From the NCBI GenBank assembly GCA_030426605.1, contig JAUHXM010000002.1, positions 1 to 64,000 of the forward strand: a DNA stretch of 64,000 nucleotides. Reading direction: 5' to 3'. The stretch is from Phycisphaerae bacterium (GTDB taxonomy: Bacteria; Planctomycetota; Phycisphaerae; Phycisphaerales; UBA1924). This document shows, piece by piece, positions 17,144 to 26,357 of this stretch; position 1 is the stretch's first letter, and every line of letters begins with the position of its first letter. Below the pieces are notes generated by a model that saw nothing but the letters and a program-made list of their open reading frames with translations, did no database searches and had not been told where the DNA came from. The position numbers were made by a program, and so were the translations under genes.

Positions 17144-18331
17144 TCATGCACGCTCGAAGGTTGCCCCGGATCGGCGCACGCGTCCGAGAACCTCGAGCAT
17201 CGTCAGCTCGGCCCGCACGGCCCCCGCGTCGATCCCCGTGCCGCGCACGATCTGATCGAGCGTCCGAGGCTCGCCAAGCACGTGCACGATCGCCGCCTGA
17301 ACCCCGCTCAAGCCGGCGGTCGATCCCGCCTTGCTCCCTGTCGGCTCCCCCGATGTGGGCGGCACGGGCCTGGACGGATCGGCCGTCATCGCGCCGTGCG
17401 TCCCCTGGAACTGGTGGCGGGCCGCCCGCTCGAGCTGCTCGATCACGTGCGCCGGCTCCGTCACCAACGCCGCCGCACCCTCCCGGATGAGTTCGAGCGA
17501 TCCCTTGCTCGCGTTCGAGTCCGCACGCCCGGGCAACGCCATCACCTCGCGCCCGTGGTCCTCCACCGCGTGCCGCGCCGTGATCAGCGCGCCCGATCCT
17601 TCGCCCGCCTCGATCACCAGCACCCCCAGCGCGAGCGCCGAGATGATCCGGTTGCGCGCCGGGAAGTTCTGCGCGTCCGGCGGCGTGTCCATGGGCAGCT
17701 CGCTGATCACCGCGCCGCGCCCGTCCGCGATCGCGTCGTACAGCTCGGCGTGCTCCGGCGGGTAGCACCGCGCGAGCCCGCAACCGAGCACCGCGATCGT
17801 GCGCCCGCCCGAGCGCATCGCCGCCCGGTGCGCCGCGGCATCGATCCCGCGCGCCCCGCCCGACACGACCGTCAGCCCCGACCGCGCGAGCACCCCCGCG
17901 AACCGCTCGGCCTGCTCGACCCCGTACGCCGTGCACGACCGCGAACCCACCATCGCAACGGGGTGCCGGTCGTCCGTGCTCGAGCGCAGCGCACCACGCA
18001 CCATCAGCACGGGCGGCGCGCCCGGGACCTGCCCCAGCAACTCCGGGTATCCCTCGTCCTCGATCGACACGACGTGCGCGCCCGCGTCGGCGATCTTCCG
18101 CAGCTCGTCATCGACCGCCGCATCCGCCGAACGCATGCCCTCCGCCGCCCGGCGTGCCATCACGTCCCCGATACCGCGCACCGTCGCCAGATCCCGCGGG
18201 CTCGCGCTGAGTACCCCCCGCGCACTCCCGAACGCCTCGACCAGCCGCGCGATCCGCACGGGCCCCAGCCCCTTGATGAGCGTCAGGCGCAGCAGGTCCC
18301 GCGCCGCGTCGCTCGCCACCGGGCGGCCCAT
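17144..18331 (-). CDS. dprA: DNA processing protein DprA
   Basis: PVAMVGSRSCTAYG, SGGARGIDAAAHRAAM, GGRTIAVLGCGL, YPPEH, FPARNRIISALALGVLVIEA, SGALITARHAVEDHGREVMALPG. Confidence 0.95.
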   Translation of the reverse strand: MGRPVASDAARDLLRLTLIKGLGPVRIARLVEAFGSARGVLSASPRDLATVRGIGDVMARRAAEGMRSADAAVDDELRKIADAGAHVVSIEDEGYPELLGQVPGAPPVLMVRGALRSSTDDRHPVAMVGSRSCTAYGVEQAERFAGVLARSGLTVVSGGARGIDAAAHRAAMRSGGRTIAVLGCGLARCYPPEHAELYDAIADGRGAVISELPMDTPPDAQNFPARNRIISALALGVLVIEAGEGSGALITARHAVEDHGREVMALPGRADSNASKGSLELIREGAAALVTEPAHVIEQLERAARHQFQGTHGAMTADPSRPVPPTSGEPTGSKAGSTAGLSGVQAAIVHVLGEPRTLDQIVRGTGIDAGAVRAELTMLEVLGRVRRSGATFERA

Positions 18332-18753
18332 CACTCGGGCCCGATCCCGATCAGCACACGCTCGTACGCGCCGTCCGGCGACCGGTCGTCGTGCTCGGCG
18401 ATCCGCGCGAAGACCTCGATCGGCTCCTCGATATCGATCGAAGTCGCCGCCGACAGGTCCGCCACCTGCTGCGTGTAGATCAGCCTCGGGTCCGGCCGGC
18501 GCAGCGTCATCAGCGCCCGCGTCGGCCCCGGCGCTTCCTCGGCCCGGTCGAACTCGAGACGCCACCCCGGGTTGGGCGCCTGTGCCGTGACGACGTGCAC
18601 GTGGTCCGTCGCCGTCAGCCCCATCGGGGGCCCTCGGAACGTCCGGTCCACGGCGATCACCGGCTCGTCGGACCCGAACAGGGAGCACCCCCCGAGCACG
18701 CCGAGCCCGGCGATCGCGACCAATGCCTTCGCTGCCTTCGACGACTGGATCAT
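18331..18753 (-). CDS. Small lipoprotein of unknown function, overlapping the dprA start
   Basis: MIQSSKAAKALVAIAGLGVLGGCSLFGSDEP lipobox; stop overlaps the dprA ATG. Confidence 0.6.
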   Translation of the reverse strand: MIQSSKAAKALVAIAGLGVLGGCSLFGSDEPVIAVDRTFRGPPMGLTATDHVHVVTAQAPNPGWRLEFDRAEEAPGPTRALMTLRRPDPRLIYTQQVADLSAATSIDIEEPIEVFARIAEHDDRSPDGAYERVLIGIGPE

Positions 18754-18857
18754 GCCGATGCCCCTCAGAACGAGAATCTCCATCTATGGTACAACGCACG
18801 CACCCCGGACGTTCGGGGTCGGGTCGGTTCGCACCCGTTCCAGACAAGGGCCACGCC

Positions 18858-20192
18858 GTGACCATCCGCAGCATCCCGCGCTCGACCCTGATCGTGGGCG
18901 CCCTCACCGCCGTCGTCTTCATCCTCGTCGGCGTGGTCAGCTGCTCGATCAGCAACCCGATCCCCACCGGCACGACGCGCGCCACCCCGCCGAGCGCCGA
19001 GCCTGATATCCGCGTCCGCGTCGTCCGCGGCGCGACGCTCGCGACGATCGGGCACGACGACGCGCCCGCCGGCGGCCTGCTCGGGCTCCGATGGGACGAG
19101 GGTGCCCGCGGCGGCGCGGACGCCATCGCCTCACCCGTCGAGATCACCGTTGTCGGCGGATCCGTCGTCGTCCGCGCGACCACCGGCGAGACCTTCACCC
19201 ACACGCCCGGCAAAGAGCTCACCATCGCCGAGCCCACCGAGGGCCACCTCGCGATCGACGGTGCCGCCATCCCCGGCGCGTTCACCATCCACCCCGGATC
19301 CTCCGACGCCTCGGGCACAGGCGTCTTCGACATCATCGCGACCATGGGCGTCGAGACATACCTGCCCGGCGTCGTCGCCAAAGAGCTCTACCCCACCTGG
19401 CCCCTCGCGGCGTTCCAGGCTCAGGCTGTTTGCGCCCGCAGCTACGCGCTGCACGAGCGTGCCCGCGCGCGCGGCACCGGGCGTCACTTCGACGTCGAGT
19501 CCACCACGCAGGACCAGGCGTTCGGCGGCGCGACCGACCTCGCCGTCGCCCACGACGCCGTCGAGTCCACCCGCGGGCAGGTCCTCACCTACCGCGGCGA
19601 GGTCCTCCGCGCGTACTACTCCTCCACCTCGGGCGGTCGCGCCGCCTCCGCCGCGGACACCTGGCCCACCGGCCCCGGCTACGAGTTCAACCTGCTGCCC
19701 CCGCTGCAGGCCGTCCAGCGCGAATACGCCGACGACAAGAGCCCAGCCTACCGCTGGGAGCGCCAGCGCCGCACCGCGCGCCTGAGCCTGCGCCTCCGCC
19801 GCTACGGCGAAGAACAGGGCAAGCCCGTCAAGAACATCGGCACCCTCGTCTCCATCGCGGCCAGCGAGACCAACGCCGTCGGCCGCCCCAAGGCCTACCG
19901 CCTCACCGACCACACAGGCCGCACCTTCACCCTCAAAGCAGAAGACCTCCGCGTCGCCTGCAACTGGCCCGTGCCCGGGGTGCCCGACATCACCGCCAAG
20001 CAACGCGTCCGATCGGGCGACATGACCGTCACCGTGGCCGGCGACGTCACGACCATCACCGGCCGCGGGTTCGGGCACGGCGTCGGCATGTGCCAGTACT
20101 CCTGCGCCGAGTTCGCGCGACAGGGACGCCCATACCGCGACATCGCGCTGCACTTCTACCCGGGCGCTGAGCTCCGCCGGTCGTACCGATAG
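18858..20192 (+). CDS. SpoIID/LytB-domain protein, membrane or lipid anchored
   Basis: GVETYLPGVVAKELYPTWPLAAFQAQAVCARSYAL...ESTRGQVLTYRGEVLRAYYSSTSGG...GRGFGHGVGMCQYSC; GTG start 18858. Confidence 0.88.
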   Translation: MTIRSIPRSTLIVGALTAVVFILVGVVSCSISNPIPTGTTRATPPSAEPDIRVRVVRGATLATIGHDDAPAGGLLGLRWDEGARGGADAIASPVEITVVGGSVVVRATTGETFTHTPGKELTIAEPTEGHLAIDGAAIPGAFTIHPGSSDASGTGVFDIIATMGVETYLPGVVAKELYPTWPLAAFQAQAVCARSYALHERARARGTGRHFDVESTTQDQAFGGATDLAVAHDAVESTRGQVLTYRGEVLRAYYSSTSGGRAASAADTWPTGPGYEFNLLPPLQAVQREYADDKSPAYRWERQRRTARLSLRLRRYGEEQGKPVKNIGTLVSIAASETNAVGRPKAYRLTDHTGRTFTLKAEDLRVACNWPVPGVPDITAKQRVRSGDMTVTVAGDVTTITGRGFGHGVGMCQYSCAEFARQGRPYRDIALHFYPGAELRRSYR

Positions 20193-20204
20193 GCGCCCGC
20201 ACCC

Positions 20205-20278
20205 ACGAGCCGCGACCGGGAGGGAGCGGGACGCTCGAACGGACACGCCAAGACCGCTCCCTCCCGGTCGCGGCTCGT
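20205..20278. repeat. Long perfect palindrome (REP-like/terminator)
   Basis: 25-bp perfect inverted arms acgagccgcgaccgggagggagcgg (20205-20229) / ccgctccctcccggtcgcggctcgt (20254-20278), 24-nt loop. Confidence 0.9.
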
Positions 20279-20311
20279 CGATCACCCGATCTGAGATTGC
20301 GTGCCCGCGCG

Positions 20312-20701
20312 TCAGACGGTCAGATCAATCATCGCGCCGATCGGCGACATGACCCGGTGCGTCGTCCGCACGTCGGTCCGCTCGCAATCGCACGCCGGCG
20401 CGCTGGTCGCCGGCGGCACCTCGCCCATCGTCGGAGCGCCCAAATCGGGGTTTCGCGCCCACGGGTCCGCCGGCGCCGCGCGCTCAAACGTGTCCGTCCG
20501 ATCGGGCTTGCGGTGCGGGGCCGACCGGTGCACCTCGTTCACCGCGCGCAGGAAGTCGTGGAACGGCACCGACCCCGGAGCCGCGTCGAACGGGTCGGGC
20601 CCGCGCACCACATGGGGCACCGCCGGCGGCGGTGGGGGCGGGGGCACGCGATGAAGGGGCACGATCGACACCAACCAACCTGTTGGCACATCACCTGCCA
20701 T
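20312..20701 (-). CDS. Hypothetical proline-rich small protein
   Basis: MAGDVPTGWLVSIVPLHRVPPPPPPPAVPHVVRGPDPFDAAPG...; ends RVMSPIGAMIDLTV. Confidence 0.4.
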   Translation of the reverse strand: MAGDVPTGWLVSIVPLHRVPPPPPPPAVPHVVRGPDPFDAAPGSVPFHDFLRAVNEVHRSAPHRKPDRTDTFERAAPADPWARNPDLGAPTMGEVPPATSAPACDCERTDVRTTHRVMSPIGAMIDLTV

Positions 20702-20814
20702 TCGCCCGCGTCCGAGAATCCCCGAATCGGATCGTGAGAATCGCGATCGGTCGGGTCCGTCTGTGCGAGCCCGTTGAGCGGAGTCAACGCGGGCGCTGCC
20801 CGTACCATCCGCCC

Positions 20815-21930
20815 GTGCGGACGAGCGACCTCGAATACGACCTCCCCACGGACCTGATCGCGACCGAGCCCGCGTCGCCGCGCGATAGCGCACGCCTCAT
20901 GGTGGTCTCACGCTCGGACCCGACGCGGCTCGAACACCGCACCGTCCGCGATCTCCCCGAGTATCTCACCGCCGGCGACCGGATGGTCTTCAACGCGACC
21001 CGCGTGCTCCCCGCGCGGTTCCGGGGACGGAACCTCGACACGGGCGGGTACGTTGAGGGGCTCTACCTGCGAGACACCGAGGCCGGCGCGGACGGGCGCC
21101 CACGCTGGGTCGCGATGCTCAAGGCACGCCGATTCCGCGCGGGCCGGCGCGTCGGGCTCAACGACGCCGCGGGCGGGCACACCGGCGTCGAGCTCGAACT
21201 GATCGAGCGCTGCGAAACCGAACCGGGCGCGTGGGTTGTCGCCGTCGAGGGCGCCGGGGGGGCGAGCTCGCCCGAGATCCTCGAGCGAGCCGGGCTCACG
21301 CCGCTGCCGCCCTACATCCTGAGCGCCCGGAAGGACGCGGGCGCCGAGATCGCGGATCCCGACGATCGGGCCCGGTACCAGACGGTGTTCGCGCGGCAGG
21401 AGGCCTCGGCGTCCGTCGCCGCCCCGACCGCCGGGCTGCACTTCACGCCCGGGCTGCTCGCGCGGATCGACGCGGTGGGTGTGTCGCGCGCCGAGGTCCT
21501 GCTCTCGGTCGGGCCCGGGACGTTCAGACCCGTCGAAGCCGAGAACCTGGCGGACCACGAGATGCACGCGGAGTGGTGCTCACTGGCGGACGCGGGCCCC
21601 GGCGTGCTTGATCCCGCGCCGGGGAGGCGGATCGCGGTGGGGACGACCTCGGTTCGGACCCTCGAAGCGTTCGCCGCCTGGCGGGCCGATCAACCGGGTG
21701 ACGACCTGCCCGCGTGGATGGAGACCGACCTGCTCATCGCGCCCGGGCACGACTGGCTGGCCGTCGATGGCCTGATGACCAACTTCCACCTGCCCCGGTC
21801 CACGCTTCTCGCGCTCGTCGCGGCGATGTTCGACGGCGGGATGGACCGCGTCCACGCCATCTACGCCGAGGCGGTCCGCGAACGCTACCGCTTCTTCTCC
21901 TTCGGCGACGCGATGCTGATCCTCCCCTGA
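20815..21930 (+). CDS. queA: S-adenosylmethionine:tRNA ribosyltransferase-isomerase
   Basis: TSDLEYDLPTDLIATEPASPRDSARLMV, VFNATRVLPARFRG, APTAGLHFTP, VGPGTFRPV, VGTTSVRTLEA, NFHLPRSTLLALVAAM. Confidence 0.95.
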   Translation: MRTSDLEYDLPTDLIATEPASPRDSARLMVVSRSDPTRLEHRTVRDLPEYLTAGDRMVFNATRVLPARFRGRNLDTGGYVEGLYLRDTEAGADGRPRWVAMLKARRFRAGRRVGLNDAAGGHTGVELELIERCETEPGAWVVAVEGAGGASSPEILERAGLTPLPPYILSARKDAGAEIADPDDRARYQTVFARQEASASVAAPTAGLHFTPGLLARIDAVGVSRAEVLLSVGPGTFRPVEAENLADHEMHAEWCSLADAGPGVLDPAPGRRIAVGTTSVRTLEAFAAWRADQPGDDLPAWMETDLLIAPGHDWLAVDGLMTNFHLPRSTLLALVAAMFDGGMDRVHAIYAEAVRERYRFFSFGDAMLILP

Positions 21931-21950
21931 TCGCACGCGACCCTTCGCAC

Positions 21951-22018
21951 GGAGCCCCGAGCGTCAGCGACGGGCCAGATTCGTGCCCTTTCCGATCCCG
22001 CCGCCCGCGCTCCGGGCT
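21951..22018. repeat. Degenerate palindromic intergenic repeat
   Basis: ggagccccgagcgtcagcgacgggc ... gcccgcgctccgggct; first arm nearly identical to the element at 62910. Confidence 0.6.
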
Positions 22019-22088
22019 AGTCTGGGGTGCCCTCCGCCGGTGCGCCCGACGGATCGGGCGTGCCGATGATGGATGCCGGGAGGCGGCG

Positions 22089-23639
22089 ATGGATCTCGGG
22101 GAGTTGATCTCGGCGGCGAAGGCCCGGTGCGTGCGCGGCGACCCCGCCCGCGTCCGCGTCTGCGACATCACCGAGGACTCGCGGACCGCCGTGCCCGGGA
22201 GCCTCTTCATCGCCCGGCGCGGGCTGACGCACGACGGGCGCGCCCACGCCGCGGCGGCGGTCGAGTGCGGCGCCGTCGCCGTGCTGACCGACGACCCCCA
22301 GATCGAGCTGGGCCGGTCCCCCGGTGCGGACCCGTGCGTCTTGCTGGCCGACGACGTGGCGCTCGCCGGGGCGCGCACCGCCGAGCACTTCTACGGCGAG
22401 CCTTCCTCGAAACTCGCGCTCGTTGCCGTCACCGGGACCAACGGCAAGACGAGCGTCGCGCACCTGGTGCATCAGATCCTGAACCACGCGGGCGTGCGGT
22501 GCGGGCTCGTGGGGACCGTCGAGATCGACGACGGGCGCGAGGTCGCGGCCGCGAGCATGACAACGCCCCCCGCGACGGAAATGAGCCGAACCCTCGCGAC
22601 GATGGTGGACGCGGGCTGCCGCGCGTGCGCGATCGAGGCGTCGAGCCATGCCCTCGACCAGCGCCGGTGCGACGGGCTCGCGATCGATGTCGGTGTCTTC
22701 ACGAACCTGACGGGCGATCACCAGGACTACCACCGGACGATGGACGCCTACGCCGCCGCGAAGCGCCGGTTGTTCGAGATGATCCCAGACGACGGGGTGG
22801 GCGTCTTCAACTCGGCGGACCCGGCGAGCGCTCCGATGGCCTCGGCGATGCGTGCGGGCGCGAACCGCCGCTGGTGCGCGCCGGGCGAGGGTGATTGGAG
22901 CGTCCGCGTGACGGACGCGTCGCTCGACGGGCTGACGCTCGAAGTCCGCACGCCGGCGTACGCGGTGCGCGGGCGGACACGTCTGATCGGCGCGCACAAC
23001 GCGATGAACGCCGTCGAGGCGATCGCCGCGGCGGACGCCGTGCTCGAACGAGCGGGGTTGGATGCGGGTCAGCGGGAACGCGAGATCGCCGCGGCGTTGC
23101 CCACGCTGCACGCGCCGACGGGCCGGCTCGAGCGGGTCGCGCCGAGCGATTCGGGCCCGCACGTGTTCGTGGACTTTGCGCACACGGACGACGCGCTCCG
23201 CGCGGCGCTCGAGTCCGCCCGGCGGATCGTGCCCGAGGGGGGCGCCCTTTGGGTCGTCTTCGGGTGCGGCGGCGTGAAGGACACCTCCAAACGCCCGCGG
23301 ATGGGCGCCGTCGCCGAGGCGCTGGCCGACCGGGTCGTCGTGACGAGCGACAACCCGCGGACCGAGCCGCCGAACAAGATCATCGATCAGGTGCTCGCCG
23401 GGATGGCGCCCGAGGCGCGCAAGCGGGCGCTCGTGCACGCGGACCGGAAGGCCGCGATCGTGGCGGCGATCGCTCAGGCGGGCGAGCGCGATGTGATCAT
23501 CATCGCGGGCAAGGGGCACGAGCGCGAGCAGGAGGTCGCCGCGATCGACGGCGGCGTCATGCGCCTGCCCTTCGACGACGTGCACGAAGCACGCGCCGCG
23601 CTCCGCGAGCGCCGCCTCCGTGCGGGGAGCCCGGCGTGA
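22089..23639 (+). CDS. murE: UDP-N-acetylmuramoyl-tripeptide synthetase (Mur ligase MurE)
   Basis: AVTGTNGKTSVAHLVHQIL, TPPATEMSRTLATMVDAGCRACAIEASSHALDQRR, FGCGGVKDTSKRPRMG, VVVTSDNPRTEPP, IIIAGKGHE. Confidence 0.95.
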   Translation: MDLGELISAAKARCVRGDPARVRVCDITEDSRTAVPGSLFIARRGLTHDGRAHAAAAVECGAVAVLTDDPQIELGRSPGADPCVLLADDVALAGARTAEHFYGEPSSKLALVAVTGTNGKTSVAHLVHQILNHAGVRCGLVGTVEIDDGREVAAASMTTPPATEMSRTLATMVDAGCRACAIEASSHALDQRRCDGLAIDVGVFTNLTGDHQDYHRTMDAYAAAKRRLFEMIPDDGVGVFNSADPASAPMASAMRAGANRRWCAPGEGDWSVRVTDASLDGLTLEVRTPAYAVRGRTRLIGAHNAMNAVEAIAAADAVLERAGLDAGQREREIAAALPTLHAPTGRLERVAPSDSGPHVFVDFAHTDDALRAALESARRIVPEGGALWVVFGCGGVKDTSKRPRMGAVAEALADRVVVTSDNPRTEPPNKIIDQVLAGMAPEARKRALVHADRKAAIVAAIAQAGERDVIIIAGKGHEREQEVAAIDGGVMRLPFDDVHEARAALRERRLRAGSPA

Positions 23640-25039
23640 CGTTCTGGACGCACGAATCCGTCCGGGCCGCGGCCGGCGGGAGATGGCTCGCGCCGCCGCC
23701 CGAGCGCATCGAGAACCACCCGTCGGGCGTCTCCATCGATACCCGGACGCTGGCGCGCGGGCAGGTCTTTCTTGCCCTCGCGGGCGAGCGCGTGGACGGG
23801 CACGGCTACCTCGAGCAGGCGCGCGAAGCGGGCGCTTCAATGGCATTGGTCGAACGCGACGGTGTTTCGGTGCCCGATGGGCTCCCGATCGTTGTGGTGC
23901 CCGACGGACGCGACGCGCTCACCCGGCTCGCCCGCGCGTACCGGGCGGCGTCGCCCAACCTGCGCGTCGTCGGCGTGACCGGCTCGAACGGCAAGACCAC
24001 GACGACGCGCCTCATCCACGCCGTGCTCGGCGTCTCGCGGCGCGGGTCGGCATCGCAGAAAAGCTACAACAACGCGCTCGGGTTGCCGTTGACGATCCTC
24101 AACGCCGGGCCGAGCGATCAGTACGTCGTCTGCGAGATGGGGATGAGCACGCCCGGCGAGATCGCGGCGCTCGGTCGCATCGCCCAGCCGGACGTGGGTG
24201 TCATCACGTCCATCGGGCGGGCGCACCTCGAGGGGCTCGGTTCGATCGACGCGATTGCGCGCGAGAAGGCGTCCCTCCTTGAGCACGTGCGTGGCGGGGG
24301 CGTGGGCATCATCCCCGCGGGCGTCGAGGTGCTCGAACGCGCGATCGAACGGATCGGGTCCCCCCGGCTCGTGCGCGTCGGGACAGACGACGCGGCGGAC
24401 GTGCGCGTGACGAGCGTCAAGACCGGTGCGCGGGGCGTGGTGTTCGAGCTCAACGGGCGGGCGGCGTTCGAGGTGCCGCTGCTGGGCGCGCACAACGCCC
24501 ACAACGCCGCGGTCGCCGTCGCGGTGGGTCGGCGGTTCGGGCTGGATGATGACGAGATCCGCACGGGGCTCGCGCTGGCCGAGCCCGTGCCCGGGCGGCT
24601 GGAGCGCGTGACACTCGGGCCGCGTGGTTCGCAGGTGCGGGTGCTCAACGACGCGTACAACGCGAACCCGGACTCGATGCTCGCCGCGATCGGCACGCTG
24701 TGCGAGCTGAAGCCGGGCAAGGGCGGGCGTCGCGTCGCGATCCTGGGCGACATGCTCGAGCTGGGCGATGACCGCGAATCGGCGCACGCCGAGGTCGCCC
24801 GGGCGATCGCGGGGGCTCGTGGCGTGCACGCTGCGGTGCTGGTGGGGGACGCGATGCGCGGCGTCGCGGGCGACGCGGGGGGGAAAGCAACGCCGGGCGA
24901 GCTGGCGTCCGACGCCGACGCCGACCGGATCGCGGCGTTGATCGAGCCGGGCGACGTGGTGCTGATCAAGGCGTCGCGCGGGGTGCGGCTCGAGCGGGTC
25001 GCCGAGGCGTTGGACCGGCGGTTCGGCGCTCGCCGATAG
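23636..25039 (+). CDS. murF: UDP-N-acetylmuramoyl-tripeptide--D-alanyl-D-alanine ligase
   Basis: GVTGSNGKTTTTRLIHAVL, SQKSYNNALGLPLTIL, EMGMSTPGEI, LNDAYNANPDSMLAAI, AILGDMLELGD; GTGA overlap with murE. Confidence 0.95.
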   Translation: MTFWTHESVRAAAGGRWLAPPPERIENHPSGVSIDTRTLARGQVFLALAGERVDGHGYLEQAREAGASMALVERDGVSVPDGLPIVVVPDGRDALTRLARAYRAASPNLRVVGVTGSNGKTTTTRLIHAVLGVSRRGSASQKSYNNALGLPLTILNAGPSDQYVVCEMGMSTPGEIAALGRIAQPDVGVITSIGRAHLEGLGSIDAIAREKASLLEHVRGGGVGIIPAGVEVLERAIERIGSPRLVRVGTDDAADVRVTSVKTGARGVVFELNGRAAFEVPLLGAHNAHNAAVAVAVGRRFGLDDDEIRTGLALAEPVPGRLERVTLGPRGSQVRVLNDAYNANPDSMLAAIGTLCELKPGKGGRRVAILGDMLELGDDRESAHAEVARAIAGARGVHAAVLVGDAMRGVAGDAGGKATPGELASDADADRIAALIEPGDVVLIKASRGVRLERVAEALDRRFGARR

Positions 25040-25091
25040 ACTCTCGCTCGACCGCGGAGGCCGCCCGATCCTGTATCTCCTGTTCCAAGCG

Positions 25092-26297
25092 ATGCGTTCC
25101 TGGCTCGAGGGCACGATGCTCGGCGGGCTCGTGGGCGTGCTCGATCAGGTCGAATTCCGCACGCTCGCGGCGGCGGGGCTCGCGTTCGCGACGGTGGTCC
25201 TGCTGGGCAAGCGGACGATCCGGTACCTGACGCGCCTGAAGATGGGCGACTCGGGCGAGACGGACGCGGAGGCGCTGCGGGCGCACGCCGCGAGCAAGGC
25301 GAACGTGCCCACGATGGGCGGCGTGCTCATCTGCGGCGCGATCTTCGTCGCGACCGTCCTGCTCGCCGATCTCGGTCAGTTCTACGTGCAGCTCGGCCTG
25401 CTCGTGCTCGTCTGGCTGACGGTGCTGGGCGGGGCGGACGACTACCTGAAGCTCACCGCGAGCCGGCGCGGGCAGGGGCGGCAGGGGCTCTACGCCTGGG
25501 AGAAGCTCGTCTTCCAGCTCGGCATCGGGCTGCTCGTCGGGTTCTTCCTGTATCGGCACGGCATCGACGTCGTGCCCGGCATCGACCCCGCGACGGGCAG
25601 CGAGATCAGCGTCCTCAATCACCGGACCGATCAGCACGTGCTGAACATCCCGGGCCAGCGGACCTACGTGCCCGGCGAGCCGAGCCTCGCCGACGGGCTG
25701 TTGTTCCTGGGGCGATGGGCGTTCATCATGGTCGCGGTGCTGATGGTCGCGGGGATGTCCAACGCCGTGAACATCACGGACGGCATGGACGGGCTGGCGG
25801 CGGGCACGTCGGGGATCGTCGCGATCGCGATCGCGCTGCTCGCGTTGATCGCGGGCAACGAGCGCATCGCGGTGCCGCTCCTGGTGCCCTCGATCCCGGT
25901 GAGCGACGAGCTCGCGGTGATGGCGGGCGCGATGGGGGGCGCGTGCCTCGGGTTCCTGTGGTGGAACTGCGCGCCGGCGCAGGTCTTCATGGGCGATACC
26001 GGCAGCCTCGCGCTGGGCGGTCTCATGGCGTACATCGCGCTGGTCATCCGGCAGGAGTTCATCGTCCTGCTCATGGGCGCGGTGTTTCTGATCGAGATCG
26101 CGTCGGTCGTCATCCAGGTCGGGTGGTTCAAATACACCCGCATCACGACCGGCACGGGCCGGCGCGTCTTCCGCGTCGCGCCCTATCACCACCATCTCCA
26201 CCTGGGCGGGTGGACGGAGAACCAGGTCGTCGTGCGGATGTGGATCGTGACGGTGCTGCTCGCGATCGTCGGGCTCGCGACGCTGAAGCTGCGGTAG
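25092..26297 (+). CDS. mraY: Phospho-N-acetylmuramoyl-pentapeptide-transferase (true start may be 25068, see findings)
   Basis: NVPTMGGVLI, GGADDYLKL, NITDGMDGLAAGTS, AQVFMGDTGSLALGG, RVFRVAPYHHHLHLGGWTENQVVVR. Confidence 0.95.
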   Translation: MRSWLEGTMLGGLVGVLDQVEFRTLAAAGLAFATVVLLGKRTIRYLTRLKMGDSGETDAEALRAHAASKANVPTMGGVLICGAIFVATVLLADLGQFYVQLGLLVLVWLTVLGGADDYLKLTASRRGQGRQGLYAWEKLVFQLGIGLLVGFFLYRHGIDVVPGIDPATGSEISVLNHRTDQHVLNIPGQRTYVPGEPSLADGLLFLGRWAFIMVAVLMVAGMSNAVNITDGMDGLAAGTSGIVAIAIALLALIAGNERIAVPLLVPSIPVSDELAVMAGAMGGACLGFLWWNCAPAQVFMGDTGSLALGGLMAYIALVIRQEFIVLLMGAVFLIEIASVVIQVGWFKYTRITTGTGRRVFRVAPYHHHLHLGGWTENQVVVRMWIVTVLLAIVGLATLKLR

Positions 26298-26298
26298 G

Positions 26299-26357
26299 TG
26301 AGCAATCAGCAATCAGCATCGAGCAGTCAGGAACATCTGCTCACTGCTCACTGCTCA
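26299..26357. repeat. Imperfect palindrome built of 7-nt sub-repeats
   Basis: tgagcaatcagcaatcagcatcgagcag...ctgctcactgctcactgctca between convergent genes; the right arm contains the stop codon of the minus-strand gene. Confidence 0.75.

Noticed and set aside
20625-20650. Possible G-quadruplex (ggcggcggtgggggcggggg)
   Set aside because: It is the antisense of a poly-Pro run in the small minus-strand ORF; in a high-GC genome such runs are common and no regulatory context is evident.
22017-23846. 609-aa minus-strand ORF opposite murE
   Set aside because: Antisense of murE with biased R/A/H composition; no recognisable motif. Long antisense ORFs are expected at this GC content.
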